A program made the translations under genes and the position numbers. The notes beneath the pieces were generated by a model, which was not told the origin of the DNA, made no database searches, and was given only the letters and a program-made list of their open reading frames with translations. A DNA stretch of 64,000 bases from Loktanella sp. GTDB taxonomy: Bacteria > Pseudomonadota > Alphaproteobacteria > Rhodobacterales > Rhodobacteraceae. Location of the stretch: NCBI GenBank assembly GCA_017390475.1, contig JAFPBO010000052.1, positions 1-64,000 on the forward strand. The letters are read 5' to 3'. This document shows positions 26,211 to 35,850 of the stretch, piece by piece (positions within the stretch are counted from its first letter, which is position 1; each line of letters opens with the position of its first letter).

Positions 26211-27278
26211 TCAACGCACATGGATCAACGAAGCGAACAGTTTGGGGTCGAAGCTCTGCTGTTCAAATGTAGGCCCCTCAGTGAGGACAGATACTGCGTC
26301 ATGAGAGTGTAGCGATTCCTGATGGCTAGCTAGAACGCGGAAGTAACCAACACGTTTATTTGCTTTTAGTGAAGCGCAAAAAGAACGCGCGGCATCCTCG
26401 ACAAAGATTGGGTTGGCAGCGTTCAACTCGGCAAAGGCTTGTTCATCCTCCCGCTTGACCATGACCTGCGTTTCGGTTGGGACGGCTGACCTGGCCATCT
26501 CAATCAGGTCTTCAAACCAAAGCTGTTCGCCAGGCATTTCAAGCGACAGGCGCGCGACAGAACGTTGTGAATGAGGTGTTGCCAGTTGACCCCGTGTCCT
26601 GCGGGCATGCTCTGAAAGCTCGAGTGAACACGGGCAAGTGGAAGAATAAACGTAGTCCAGATGGATCATCCTCTTGCGCTGGCCTTCCACCTCCACCAGC
26701 TCCAGGGCAAGATCGTAGTACTGCCAACCCGAAAGACCAGAGCGTAATGAACTGATCCGGGCGGGAAACGAAAACCTCAGTTGAATACGTGCATCAAAAC
26801 TGTCTAAGTCACGTTGATAATCGTCTAGTGCATGCTCAATTACTTTCATAGAAAAGGTGCGTTCAGCATGAACATAGAACGACCTCATTATTCGGCTCAT
26901 GTTGATGCCTTTTCGTTCGGCTGCAAGACTTACGGTTCCGGTGACTGATGTTTCTAGCCCTATCTCTCCGCCGTCTTTAAGGCGGTATCGGATTGGAAGT
27001 CGAAAGTTCGAGATACCAACATGCTGGATAGTAGTTGGAGCACCTACAATGAGGCTAGTGGGGCCATTTTGCAGGTCAGGAAGAGAGCCGCGATAGGCGT
27101 CATCCACGACAAAATCAGCGGGGTAGGCGGAACTCAACACAGGATATGCAGCTAACACATGAGGAGAATCCAATGCAACAAGGTCGTCATCACTCGCTTG
27201 ATTGGCATAGTCACGCAGGACCTTGATTGCAGCCAGAGCCTGTTCGCGCGTAGGTCGTATTTCAGGGCGTAAATTCAT
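26211..27278 (-). CDS. folE2: GTP cyclohydrolase FolE2 (type IB)
   Basis: This is a 355-residue enzyme that converts GTP to dihydroneopterin triphosphate at the start of folate synthesis. FolE2 hallmarks are VGISNFRLPIRYRL, GTVSLAAERKGINMSRIMRSF, YVYSSTCPCSLELSEHA with the metal-ligand cysteine, TPHSQRSVARLSLEMP and the C-terminal SHQESLHSHDAV. The ATG at 27278 is chosen because GGAG sits nine bases upstream; longer in-frame ATGs lack a site. FolE2 often serves as a zinc-sparing replacement for FolE under Zur control. No Zur box was recognised here; instead a tetO-like palindrome lies 75 bases upstream. Confidence 0.93.
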   Translation of the reverse strand: MNLRPEIRPTREQALAAIKVLRDYANQASDDDLVALDSPHVLAAYPVLSSAYPADFVVDDAYRGSLPDLQNGPTSLIVGAPTTIQHVGISNFRLPIRYRLKDGGEIGLETSVTGTVSLAAERKGINMSRIMRSFYVHAERTFSMKVIEHALDDYQRDLDSFDARIQLRFSFPARISSLRSGLSGWQYYDLALELVEVEGQRKRMIHLDYVYSSTCPCSLELSEHARRTRGQLATPHSQRSVARLSLEMPGEQLWFEDLIEMARSAVPTETQVMVKREDEQAFAELNAANPIFVEDAARSFCASLKANKRVGYFRVLASHQESLHSHDAVSVLTEGPTFEQQSFDPKLFASLIHVR

Positions 27279-27352
27279 TGCTTGTTTCTCCATCGATAGC
27301 TCAGCCACAGCTATCCAACGAATATGCTGCTACTTCAAAACAAATTAGCAAA

Positions 27353-27365
27353 CTATCACTGATAG
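27353..27365. promoter_or_regulatory. Perfect palindrome resembling tetO, upstream of folE2
   Basis: CTATCACTGATAG on the plus strand, which reads CCTATCAGTGATAG on the minus strand with one flanking base. This is the core of the classical TetR operator tetO2. It is perfectly symmetrical about the central base and stands 75 bases before the folE2 start. No TetR-family gene is present in the window. Confidence 0.5.
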
Positions 27366-27425
27366 GCTAGGTGTTTGATCCAATGGTTTGACGGTGCGAT
27401 ACTTTGTCAGGAATGGAAGAAGGCA

Positions 27426-27648
27426 TTATGTGACAGGGTCGTCATGGGGCTGCCGTATGTCCGGCACCCCACATGCAATCCACACCTTCGTGCCCGCCTG
27501 AAATGAGACAATGCCCGCAGCCTCGGCCCCGGCGTCATCCGGGTGCAGGTCGGGGTGCCTTTTGCGCACCAGCTTGCGATAGGCCTTTTTGATATCCGCC
27601 GAAGGGGCCGATTTGGTCAGGCCAAGCGTCTGATATGGGTCGGTCGTC
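27426..27648 (-). pseudogene. DnaJ (J-domain) fragment
   Basis: The reverse strand encodes [20 protein letters not shown] followed by [15 protein letters not shown], a clear J-domain with its HPD motif. The frame is preceded by a stop with no start codon, and after about 45 residues it loses all similarity before the stop at 27426. Both ends are therefore missing. It is the first of several fragments in 27.4-28.2 kb. Confidence 0.75.
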
Positions 27649-27890
27649 TGTCAACCTTTTCTATGCGGCGGCATTGCCACGCTCAGCAGATATATTCCAT
27701 TGTCGGTCCGGCCCTTCATGCACATCAGGGCCCGGCAAGACGCGCAGTGCTAGCGAAGACGATGGTCGCTGGGCCGTCGCCCGGCCTTGGCCGCGCGTCG
27801 ATGGAGTGCAAAATGGTATCACCAGACTTGCCAACGGCATCTGCGCCGCCTGTACTTTCGCCGCAGCCCGGCATCGCCGCTTTGCCCGCG

Positions 27891-28022
27891 GGGCGTCTAT
27901 CTGTCATCGTCTGGCCTAAGGCGTGTCTGATCGTGACAGACGGTCTGAACCCCGGCGATGCGTTGATCGTGGATGCGGCACATATCACCGACGGACAAAC
28001 GGTGCGGGTGGCGCAGCCCTGA
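27891..28022 (+). pseudogene. C-terminal fragment of an RND-type membrane fusion protein
   Basis: The stretch LIVTDGLNPGDALIVDAAHI then TDGQTVRVAQP and a stop matches the C-terminal beta domain of AcrA/MexA-like periplasmic adaptor proteins, where GL.PGD..IV is standard. Everything before about 27891 lacks similarity. The preceding 27650-27890 holds no recognisable gene. Confidence 0.55.
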
Positions 28023-28079
28023 TGCTCTAAGTGCTCAAGATCGTCAGCGGCTATCTGACCGCCAGCACCGAACGCCGAA

Positions 28080-28197
28080 ATCAACCGCGATGAAGGCACG
28101 ACTTTCCTGATCTCAACTCATGATAAAAAGATCGCAGGTCCTTGCCGTCGGCAGATTGTGGTGGGCGAAGGCGTGGTGAAGGGTGACTGGTTGCGGG
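28080..28197 (+). pseudogene. C-terminal fragment of an ABC ATPase (LolD/MacB-like)
   Basis: The open stretch INRDEGTTFLISTHDKKIAG followed by CRRQIVVGEGVV matches the switch-histidine region and tail of LolD/MacB-type ATPases. It has no Walker motifs and no start, and it runs into the antisense 3' end of the P-type ATPase gene. Together with the adjacent adaptor-protein fragment it suggests a deleted export locus. Confidence 0.55.
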
Positions 28198-28198
28198 C

Positions 28199-30883
28199 CT
28201 ACCCTAGATTTCCCCTGAATGCTGACAGCCTCAGGCGGATCTGCTTCTCGATCTCCACAATGGCAAAGAACACAATCCCTGTCGCGAGGATGAGTAACCC
28301 ATCGATCACCGGGACCGCAGCGGTGCCGAAAATGCGCTGCGCGATGGGCCAGTAAGTGACAAGCAATTGCGCTGACACCGCAATGGAAACACAGATCCAG
28401 ACTGCCTTTGTCCCTTTGATTGCTGACCATTTCAGTGATGTGCCACGAACATTGCGGATCAGGAACAGATAGAAAATCTCCAGCACCACGATCATGTTCA
28501 TCGCCATCGTCTGTGCCAAGGCGTGGTCATGGCCTTTGTCGATTGCGTAAAAGAAGATCCCGAAGATTGCCGCAACGAAAAGCGACGCGACAAAGATCAC
28601 CTGCCAGACCAGCGCCCCCGTCAGCAAAGGCGCATGGCGTGGGCGGGGCGGGCGGCGCATGGTGCCGGGCTCTGTCGGCTCAAAAGCCAAAGCCAGCCCC
28701 AGCGTCGTTGCAGTGATCAGGTTGATCCACAGGATCTGCACGGCAGAGATCGGCAGCGCCATTCCGAGCAGCAGGGCAATGATGATCGTGCCTGCCTCGC
28801 CTGCATTGGTGGGCAGGGTCCAGGAAATCACCTTGCGGATGTTGCTGTAGACCGTGCGCCCTTCACGCACAGCAGCGGCGATGGAGGCGAAATTATCATC
28901 GGCCAGTACCAATGCGGCGGCTTCCTTTGCCGCCTCTGATCCGCGCAGGCCCATGGCAATACCGACATCGGCCCGTTTCAGCGCGGGCGTGTCGTTCACG
29001 CCGTCGCCGGTCATGGCGACGGTCAGCCCCTCGGCCTGCAAAGCCGTGACCAGGCGCAGTTTATGCGCGGGCGAGGTGCGGGCAAAGATGTTGGTTTCCA
29101 TTGCCGCAGTGGTCAGCGTGGCATCGTCGAGATCATCAAGATCAGCACCCGTCAACACTGAGCCGGGGTTTTTCAGCCCGATCTGCCGTCCGATAGCGGC
29201 GGCAGTGCCGGCATGGTCGCCTGTGATCATCTTGACCGCAATGCCCGCAGCATGACAATCGGCCACGGCTTCAATTGCTTCGGCGCGCGGGGGATCGATC
29301 AGGCCAACAAGGCAGATCAAGGTCAATTGTCCGTCCAGATCGCCTTTGGTCAACCTGTCCTGTGGGGCCTCGCGCAGGGCCAGCGCCAGCACGCGCTGAC
29401 CTTGGTTGACGATCTGTTCGACTTCCTCAGTCCAGAACGCAGGCACCAAGGGTTCGGGTCCATCCGCGCCAGCTTGATGGCTGCACATCGCCAGCACGCG
29501 TTCAGGCGCGCCTTTGATAAGGACAAGGCGCTCGTTTTCCGGCCCCGTGACCAGCACCGCCATGTAGCGATGGACAGCGTCAAACGGGATGTCATCCTTT
29601 CGTGTCCAGTCGTCAGAAATAGTGCCGGTCTTGGCGGCAAAGGCCAGTAAGGCACCCTCCATCGGGTCGCCTGCGACCTGCCATTCATCTTCCTTTTGCG
29701 ACAGATCCGCGTCATTGCAGAGCAGCGCCACCAGACCAGCCTCATGCAGCAACCCCTCATCGGGGGCAGGGGTGATGTCACCCAAAGGGGCATAACCGTT
29801 GCCTGCCACAGTGAAACGTTCATCGGCGGTCACGACACTGGCGACCATCATTTCATTGCGCGTCAGTGTGCCGGTCTTGTCGGTGCAGATGACGGATACC
29901 GCCCCGATCGTCTCGATCGCCGGTAAGCGGCGCACGATAGCATTGCGCCGCGCCATGGCCTGCACACCGACCGACAGGGTGATGGTCATGACAGCGGGCA
30001 GACCTTCGGGAATGGCGGCGACGGCAAGCCCGACGACAATCATGAAAAGATCGGCAAAGGCCATTTGCGCGACGAAATAACCAAAGGCCAGCAGGGACGC
30101 CGAAACCAGCAGGATGACCAGCGTCAGCCATTTTGCGAAACGGTCCATCTGCGTGACCAGAGGTGTCGTCAGAGTCTCGACATTTCCCAGCATCCCACTG
30201 ATCTGGCCAATTTCGGTCGCAGCCCCAGTGCTGGTCACGACACCCCGCCCGGTCCCTGCAGCAACGAGCGTGCCGCTGAAAGCAACACCCGTCCGATCAC
30301 CCAATGGCGCGATGACAGGCACCGCGTCGGTGGATTTTTCGACCGCGATGGATTCTCCGGTCAAAATAGCCTCCTGCACTTGCAGGCCCCTGACCTCGAT
30401 CAGGCGCAGGTCTGCGGGCACTTTGTCGCCCGGCTCCAAAAGGACCAGATCGCCCGGCACTATATCTGCCGCATCGACATCCATGCGCCTGCCGTCGCGC
30501 AGGACCGAGGCATGCGGTGCCAGCATCGACCTAATCGCCGCCATCGCCGTTTCGGCGCGGCCTTCCTGCACGAAGCCGATAATGGCGTTCACCAGAACGA
30601 CGGCAAGGATCACGCCGGTATCAATCCAATGACCAAGTGCTGCCGTGACAATGGCCGCAGCAATCAGCACATAGATCAGCACATTGTGGAAATGCCCAAA
30701 GAACCGCAGCACTGCAGATTTGCGTGGTCCTTCTGGCAACATGTTGGGGCCATGCGCGTCAAGCCGTTCTGCCGCCTCGGTCACGGACAAACCGTTTGAC
30801 GTGGTCGAGAGCGCAGACAGTACGTCATCAATCTCTGCCGCATGCGGGTGCTGCGTTTCAGACAGGGCAACATGTCTATTCAT
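28199..30883 (-). CDS. P-type cation-transporting ATPase (P2 class)
   Basis: This 894-residue membrane ATPase has an N-terminal cation-ATPase domain (EIDDVLSALSTTSNGLSVTEA), actuator motif TGES near 175, phosphorylation motif CTDKTGTLTRNE, hinge TGDGVNDTPALK and a C-terminal set of membrane helices. Membrane helix 4 has AAIPEGLPAVM as in Ca2+/Na+ pumps. Helix 6 reads LWINLITATT, lacking the aspartate that binds a second ion in SERCA; this is common in bacterial members with unsettled ion choice. AAGGAAG precedes the ATG at 30883. It is divergent from the arginine deiminase operon, with 144 bases between the two starts. Confidence 0.9.
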   Translation of the reverse strand: MNRHVALSETQHPHAAEIDDVLSALSTTSNGLSVTEAAERLDAHGPNMLPEGPRKSAVLRFFGHFHNVLIYVLIAAAIVTAALGHWIDTGVILAVVLVNAIIGFVQEGRAETAMAAIRSMLAPHASVLRDGRRMDVDAADIVPGDLVLLEPGDKVPADLRLIEVRGLQVQEAILTGESIAVEKSTDAVPVIAPLGDRTGVAFSGTLVAAGTGRGVVTSTGAATEIGQISGMLGNVETLTTPLVTQMDRFAKWLTLVILLVSASLLAFGYFVAQMAFADLFMIVVGLAVAAIPEGLPAVMTITLSVGVQAMARRNAIVRRLPAIETIGAVSVICTDKTGTLTRNEMMVASVVTADERFTVAGNGYAPLGDITPAPDEGLLHEAGLVALLCNDADLSQKEDEWQVAGDPMEGALLAFAAKTGTISDDWTRKDDIPFDAVHRYMAVLVTGPENERLVLIKGAPERVLAMCSHQAGADGPEPLVPAFWTEEVEQIVNQGQRVLALALREAPQDRLTKGDLDGQLTLICLVGLIDPPRAEAIEAVADCHAAGIAVKMITGDHAGTAAAIGRQIGLKNPGSVLTGADLDDLDDATLTTAAMETNIFARTSPAHKLRLVTALQAEGLTVAMTGDGVNDTPALKRADVGIAMGLRGSEAAKEAAALVLADDNFASIAAAVREGRTVYSNIRKVISWTLPTNAGEAGTIIIALLLGMALPISAVQILWINLITATTLGLALAFEPTEPGTMRRPPRPRHAPLLTGALVWQVIFVASLFVAAIFGIFFYAIDKGHDHALAQTMAMNMIVVLEIFYLFLIRNVRGTSLKWSAIKGTKAVWICVSIAVSAQLLVTYWPIAQRIFGTAAVPVIDGLLILATGIVFFAIVEIEKQIRLRLSAFRGNLG

Positions 30884-31027
30884 AGCATTCTTCCTTTCAG
30901 ACCCGCGGAGCGACCATCAAGACAACGTTTACCCCTCAGGATGTTTCTATGTCCTAATCTACGTCAGCCCGGCCCATTCTCTGCCTTGGTAGTGTCGCTT
31001 GAACATGTCACGTTCAGGAGCCGACTA

Positions 31028-32461
31028 ATGCCAACCACCAAAAAACGCGGGTTCCGTTTCCCTTCGGCCTTCACGATCCTGTTTGCATTGATTGTGCTTG
31101 TCGCGGCTTTGACCTGGATCATCCCCGCCGGACAATATGAACGTGTCGCATCAGAGGCTTTGGGCACCGATGTTCCGGTTGCGGGCAGCTATGCGCGCAG
31201 CGATGCCAATCCGCAGGGCTTTTTCGATGTGATCCTTGCCCCCATCGCGGGCTTTTATGATCCGCTAGAATATACCGCCCGCGCCATTGATGTGTCGTTG
31301 TTCGTGTTGATCATCGGTGGGTTCATCGGCGTGGTGACCGCATCTGGTGCGATTGATGCAGGCATTGCGCGTGCCATGCTGCGCCTCAAAGGGCGCGAAA
31401 ACTGGATGATCCCGATCCTGATGGCGCTTTTTGCACTGGGTGGCACGACCTATGGCATGGCCGAGGAAACGCTCGCCTTCTACGTCTTGCTGATCCCGGT
31501 GATGATCGCCGCGAAATATGACGCAGTCACAGCCGTGGCCGTGATCCTGCTGGGTGCGGGCGTGGGCGTCTTGGGGTCCACGGTGAATGCGTTTTCAACC
31601 GTCATCGCGTCCGATGCGGCGGGCGTCAGTTTCGCCGATGGGTTGCTGTTGCGGCTGATCATTCTGGTGCTGGGCTGGCTGGTTACGGTGGCCTTCGTGA
31701 TGCGTTATGCCGCCAAGGTCCGCGCTGATCCGTCAAAATCGCTGGTCTTTGACAAGAAATCCAGCAACGAGGCGCATTTTCTGGCCGAAACCCAGACCGA
31801 GGCTTCACCTTTCACCGGGTTGCACAAGATCGTTCTGATCCTTTTCGCGCTGACCTTTGCGGTCATGATCTGGGGCGTTGCTATCGGCGGCTGGTGGATG
31901 GCGGAAATGAGCGGGCTGTTCCTTGCCGCCGCCATTCTGATCGGCATCATCGCCCGGCTGGTCGAGGGTAAACTGGTCGAAAGTTTCGTGAATGGTGCGC
32001 GCGATCTGCTGGGCGTGGCGCTGATCATCGGGCTGGCGCGTGGCATTGTGGTGATCATGGATGCCGGGCTGATCACCGACACGATCCTGCATGCGGCAGA
32101 AAACAGCGTGACGGGTCTGTCGCAGACGGCCTTCATCATCGTGATCTACTGGATCGAGGTCGGGCTGTCGTTCTTTGTGCCCTCCACCTCTGGTCTGGCT
32201 GTTCTGTCGATGCCCATTCTGGCCCCGCTGGCCGACTTCGCGGGCGTCCAGCGTGAACTGGTCGTCACCGCCTTTGTCACCGCCAGCGGCATGGTCAATC
32301 TGATCACCCCCACATCTGCCGTCGTCATGGGCGGCTTGGCCATTGGCCGTGTCCCTTATGAGCGCTGGCTACGCTTTGTCTGGCCACTTCTCGTGGTTCT
32401 GACTCTTATCGTCATGGCAGCCCTTGCCCTGGCCACCTTGTTAGGAGGCACACCAATATGA
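31028..32461 (+). CDS. YfcC/ArcD-like amino acid carrier of the arginine deiminase operon
   Basis: This is a 477-residue membrane protein of the YfcC (C4-dicarboxylate/arginine-ornithine carrier-like) family. The N-terminus [20 protein letters not shown] and IPAGQYER are typical, followed by about twelve hydrophobic segments and the conserved [23 protein letters not shown] and [21 protein letters not shown] near the end. The ATG at 31028 has AGGAG eight bases upstream; a longer frame is open but unlikely. Its stop overlaps the arcA start by ATGA. Position as first gene of arcABC makes arginine/ornithine exchange the likely role, although the family also includes other carriers. Confidence 0.88.
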   Translation: MPTTKKRGFRFPSAFTILFALIVLVAALTWIIPAGQYERVASEALGTDVPVAGSYARSDANPQGFFDVILAPIAGFYDPLEYTARAIDVSLFVLIIGGFIGVVTASGAIDAGIARAMLRLKGRENWMIPILMALFALGGTTYGMAEETLAFYVLLIPVMIAAKYDAVTAVAVILLGAGVGVLGSTVNAFSTVIASDAAGVSFADGLLLRLIILVLGWLVTVAFVMRYAAKVRADPSKSLVFDKKSSNEAHFLAETQTEASPFTGLHKIVLILFALTFAVMIWGVAIGGWWMAEMSGLFLAAAILIGIIARLVEGKLVESFVNGARDLLGVALIIGLARGIVVIMDAGLITDTILHAAENSVTGLSQTAFIIVIYWIEVGLSFFVPSTSGLAVLSMPILAPLADFAGVQRELVVTAFVTASGMVNLITPTSAVVMGGLAIGRVPYERWLRFVWPLLVVLTLIVMAALALATLLGGTPI

Positions 32462-33681
32462 CCCTCACCTATGGCGTTCATTCCGAAGCGGGGCAGCTGC
32501 GCCGTGTAATGCTGCACCGGCCCGGACCGGAAATGGCGCGGTTGACCCCCGCCAATGCCGAAAGCCTGCTGTTTGACGATGTGCTTTGGGTCAAACAGGC
32601 GCGTGCCGACCACATGGCCTTTGTCGATATCCTGCGTGAACGCGGTGTCGGCGTCGTCCTGCTGCGTGAAATGCTGCAAGAGGTCATGGTGATCCCCGAG
32701 GCTCGCCGCTGGCTGCTGGATGCCCGGATCAACGACAATGCCGTGGGCGTCGGCCTTGCCGCTGACCTGCACGCCTGCCTGATGGAAATGCCAGCCGAGG
32801 CGTTGACCCATATCCTGATCGGCGGGATGAGCCGGGCCGAACTGCCGATCCCGATGGCAGGCGTCGTCGCCCCGATGCTCCGGGACGAGGATTTCCTGCT
32901 CGCGCCCATGCCCAACCAGATATTCACGCGCGATTCTTCCTGCTGGATCTATGGCGGCGTGACGCTGAACCCGATGTTCTGGCCGGCACGGCGTCTTGAG
33001 ACGCTGAACCTTGCCGCGATTTACCGGTTTCACCCGGATTTCGCGCAGGCGGATTTCCCGATCTGGTATGGCGATCCGTTGGTCGATCACGGCCTTGCGA
33101 CCTTGGAAGGCGGCGATGTGATGCCTGTCGGCAACGGCGTCGTCCTTGTCGGTATGGGCGAGCGCACGACGCCGCAGGCGGTCGGTCAACTGGCGCGCGC
33201 ACTTTTTGCCAAGGGCGGGGCCACGCGGGTCATTGCCTGCCAGTTCCCACGCGCGCGGTCGTCGATGCATCTGGATACCGTCTTCACCTTTTGCGACCGC
33301 GATCTGGTCACCGTCTTTGCCGAGGTGACAGACGCCATCGTCACCTATTCCCTGCGCCCCGATGACAAAGGCGGGGTCGCCGTGACGTCCGAGAAATCTC
33401 CGTTCCTGGATGTTGTGGCCGAGTCGATGGGGATCAAGAAACTGCGCACCGTTGCGACCGGCGGCAACGCCTATCAGAGCCAGCGTGAACAATGGGATGA
33501 CGCGAACAACCTTCTGTGCATCAGCCCGGGCGTGGTGGTTGGGTATGAGCGCAATGAACATTCCAACACCCTGCTGCGCAAGGCGGGGGTCGAGGTCATC
33601 ACCATTTCCGGCGCAGAACTCGGGCGCGGGCGTGGCGGATCGCATTGCATGACCTGCCCACTGATCCGCGACCCCATTTAA
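32458..33681 (+). CDS. arcA: Arginine deiminase
   Basis: This 407-residue enzyme hydrolyses arginine to citrulline and ammonia, the first step of the arginine deiminase pathway. Family features are the N-terminal [61 protein letters not shown] with the catalytic histidine and aspartate region, and the C-terminal nucleophile Cys in [11 protein letters not shown]. Length matches the family. It overlaps the carrier gene upstream and lies 13 bases before arcB. Confidence 0.95.
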   Translation: MTLTYGVHSEAGQLRRVMLHRPGPEMARLTPANAESLLFDDVLWVKQARADHMAFVDILRERGVGVVLLREMLQEVMVIPEARRWLLDARINDNAVGVGLAADLHACLMEMPAEALTHILIGGMSRAELPIPMAGVVAPMLRDEDFLLAPMPNQIFTRDSSCWIYGGVTLNPMFWPARRLETLNLAAIYRFHPDFAQADFPIWYGDPLVDHGLATLEGGDVMPVGNGVVLVGMGERTTPQAVGQLARALFAKGGATRVIACQFPRARSSMHLDTVFTFCDRDLVTVFAEVTDAIVTYSLRPDDKGGVAVTSEKSPFLDVVAESMGIKKLRTVATGGNAYQSQREQWDDANNLLCISPGVVVGYERNEHSNTLLRKAGVEVITISGAELGRGRGGSHCMTCPLIRDPI

Positions 33682-33694
33682 AAGGATTATTCCC

Positions 33695-34696
33695 ATGCCT
33701 CAGAACCTCCATGGTCGCAGTTTTCTCAAACTGCTGGATTTCACCGCCGATGAATTGCGCTTTCTGCTGCGCCTTGCCGCCAGCCTGAAAGAGGCGAAAT
33801 CCACCGGGACCGAAAAACGCCTGCTTGAGGGTAAGAATATCGCCCTGATCTTTGAAAAAGACAGCACCCGCACCCGGAGCGCGTTTGAGGTCGCGGCCTT
33901 TGACCAAGGCGCGCATGTCACCTATCTGGGCCCATCGGGCAGCCATATCGGCACCAAGGAAACCATGAAAGACACCGCCCGCGTGCTGGGCCGGTTCTAT
34001 GACGCCATCGAATATCGCGGTTTCGGCCAGACCGAGGCAGAGGTGCTGGCGCGTTTCGCCGGTGTGCCAGTCTATAACGGGCTGACGGATGAATTTCATC
34101 CCACCCAAATCCTAGCAGATCTGATGACGATGCGGGAATATACGCATAAGCATCTGTCGGATATTTCGTTCTGTTTTGTCGGCGATACCGGCAGCAATAT
34201 GGGGTCATCGCTGATGGTCGGTGCGGCGCTGATCGGCATGGATATAAGGCTCTGCGGCCCGCAGAGCCTCTGGCCGGATCAGGACTTGGTCGATCAATGC
34301 CACAAACTGGCCGAGGTCAGTGGCGCGCGGATCACCCGCACCGAAAAACTCGCCGAAGGGGTGCAGGACTGCGATTACATCTATACCGATGTCTGGGTCT
34401 CGATGGGTGAACCAGAGGAAGTCTGGGCCGACCGCATCGCGCTATTGTCACCCTATACGGTGACCCAGGATGTGATGGACCTGACGGGCAACCCGCATAC
34501 AAAGTTCCTGCATTGCCTGCCTGCTTTCCATAACCGCGACACCAAGACGGGCGAGGCGACCTTTCAGACCTACGGCATCGATTGCATGGAAGTCACGGAT
34601 GAGGTGTTTGAATCCCCAGCCTCCGTCGTCTTCGATCAGGCGGAGAACCGGCTGCATTCTATCAAGGCGGTGCTTGTCGCCACGATAGGGGCGTAA
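33695..34696 (+). CDS. arcB: Ornithine carbamoyltransferase, catabolic
   Basis: This 333-residue enzyme performs phosphorolysis of citrulline to ornithine and carbamoyl phosphate. The carbamoyl-phosphate loop STRTR is at about residue 57 ([20 protein letters not shown]), followed by [31 protein letters not shown] and the C-terminal [11 protein letters not shown]. The length, the shorter [12 protein letters not shown] segment and the place between arcA and arcC favour the catabolic type over ArgF. AAAGGA precedes the ATG at 33695, and the stop is one base from the arcC start. Confidence 0.95.
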   Translation: MPQNLHGRSFLKLLDFTADELRFLLRLAASLKEAKSTGTEKRLLEGKNIALIFEKDSTRTRSAFEVAAFDQGAHVTYLGPSGSHIGTKETMKDTARVLGRFYDAIEYRGFGQTEAEVLARFAGVPVYNGLTDEFHPTQILADLMTMREYTHKHLSDISFCFVGDTGSNMGSSLMVGAALIGMDIRLCGPQSLWPDQDLVDQCHKLAEVSGARITRTEKLAEGVQDCDYIYTDVWVSMGEPEEVWADRIALLSPYTVTQDVMDLTGNPHTKFLHCLPAFHNRDTKTGEATFQTYGIDCMEVTDEVFESPASVVFDQAENRLHSIKAVLVATIGA

Positions 34697-34697
34697 G

Positions 34698-35696
34698 ATG
34701 CGGATCGTGATCGCCTTGGGCGGCAATGCCCTGCTGAAACGGGGTGAGCCGATGACGGCCGCGGCGCAGCACACCAATGTGCGCATTGCTGCTGCGGCCC
34801 TCGCGGATCTCGCACAGGATCACCAGATCATCGTGGCCCACGGCAATGGCCCGCAGGTCGGGCTGATGGCGCTGCGATCAGCCGCCTATGCGCCGGATAA
34901 TCCCTGGCCTTTGGATATTCTGGGTGCCGAAACCGAAGGCATGATCGGCTATCTTATCGAACAGGAGTTGATGAACGCCCTGCCCAAAGGCACCGACTGC
35001 GCCACCTTGCTGACCCGGGTCGAGGTGGACCCGGATGACCCTGCCTTTGACCGCCCCACCAAACCCATCGGCCCGGTCTATACGGCGGCAGAGGCGGAGC
35101 TTGCCCGCAGCAAAAACTGCTGGTCGATGGTTGAGGAAGCCAAAGGCGCTTTGCGCCGCGTCGTACCATCGCCCTTGCCCATCGCGATCCTCGGCATCGC
35201 CCCGATCCGCCTGCTGGTCGAGGCGGGGGTCTGCGTGATCTGCGCCGGTGGCGGTGGCATCCCGGTCGTGCGCGGGCTGGATGGCCAGATGGAGGGGGTC
35301 GAAGCGGTGATCGACAAAGATCGCACATCGGCCCTGCTGGCACAGGCGCTGGACGCGGATATCCTGCTGATGCTGACTGATGTCGCCGCCGTTTTCCGCG
35401 ACTGGGGCGGGCCGGATCAGGCCGCTATCGGCTGTGTCACGCCGGATGAATTGGACGAGATGTCATTCGCCGAAGGCTCGATGGGGCCTAAAATCACATC
35501 AGCCTGCGATTTCGTGCGCGCAGGTGGTGCTATGGCGGGTATCGGGCGCTTGCAGGATGCGCGCAAGATCGTCGAAGGGCTGGCTGGCACGCAGGTGCGG
35601 ATGGAACCGTTGGGCGTCGAAAATCAGATGCCTGACGGCAAAAATATCGACCATATCCCAAAAGACCAACCTGCATCAGTGCAGAGCAGCGCGTAA
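34698..35696 (+). CDS. arcC: Carbamate kinase
   Basis: This 332-residue amino acid kinase fold enzyme transfers phosphate from carbamoyl phosphate to ADP, giving the ATP yield of the pathway. Motifs are IALGGNALL at the N-terminus, VAHGNGPQVGLMALR, the central VICAGGGGIPVVR and VIDKDRTSALLAQ, and the C-terminal EGSMGPKITSACDFVRAGG. Length is slightly above the usual 310 because of a C-terminal tail after residue 310. It completes the carrier-arcA-arcB-arcC order. A 154-base gap separates it from the dehydrogenase gene. Confidence 0.95.
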   Translation: MRIVIALGGNALLKRGEPMTAAAQHTNVRIAAAALADLAQDHQIIVAHGNGPQVGLMALRSAAYAPDNPWPLDILGAETEGMIGYLIEQELMNALPKGTDCATLLTRVEVDPDDPAFDRPTKPIGPVYTAAEAELARSKNCWSMVEEAKGALRRVVPSPLPIAILGIAPIRLLVEAGVCVICAGGGGIPVVRGLDGQMEGVEAVIDKDRTSALLAQALDADILLMLTDVAAVFRDWGGPDQAAIGCVTPDELDEMSFAEGSMGPKITSACDFVRAGGAMAGIGRLQDARKIVEGLAGTQVRMEPLGVENQMPDGKNIDHIPKDQPASVQSSA

Positions 35697-35850
35697 ACCG
35701 TCATCGTGAACCATGTCCTGCGTTTCCCTCCCTCTCCCAAAGGGCAGGCATTGATCGACCCGCTTCACCCGATGTGTCCTGTTCCATTCAGCGCATCGGG
35801 TGGGCGCACCCAACGCCAGGTCGCATATTTGCGCAGAAAAGGATTACCCG

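Noticed and set aside
31000-31016. Inverted repeat TGAAC-N7-GTTCA before the YfcC gene
   Set aside because: Only five-base arms, overlapping the ribosome binding site, with no match to a known regulator box; probably chance.
32356-33696. A 446-codon leftward open frame over arcA
   Set aside because: It mirrors the arginine deiminase gene, which has all catalytic motifs; the leftward product has no recognisable domain.
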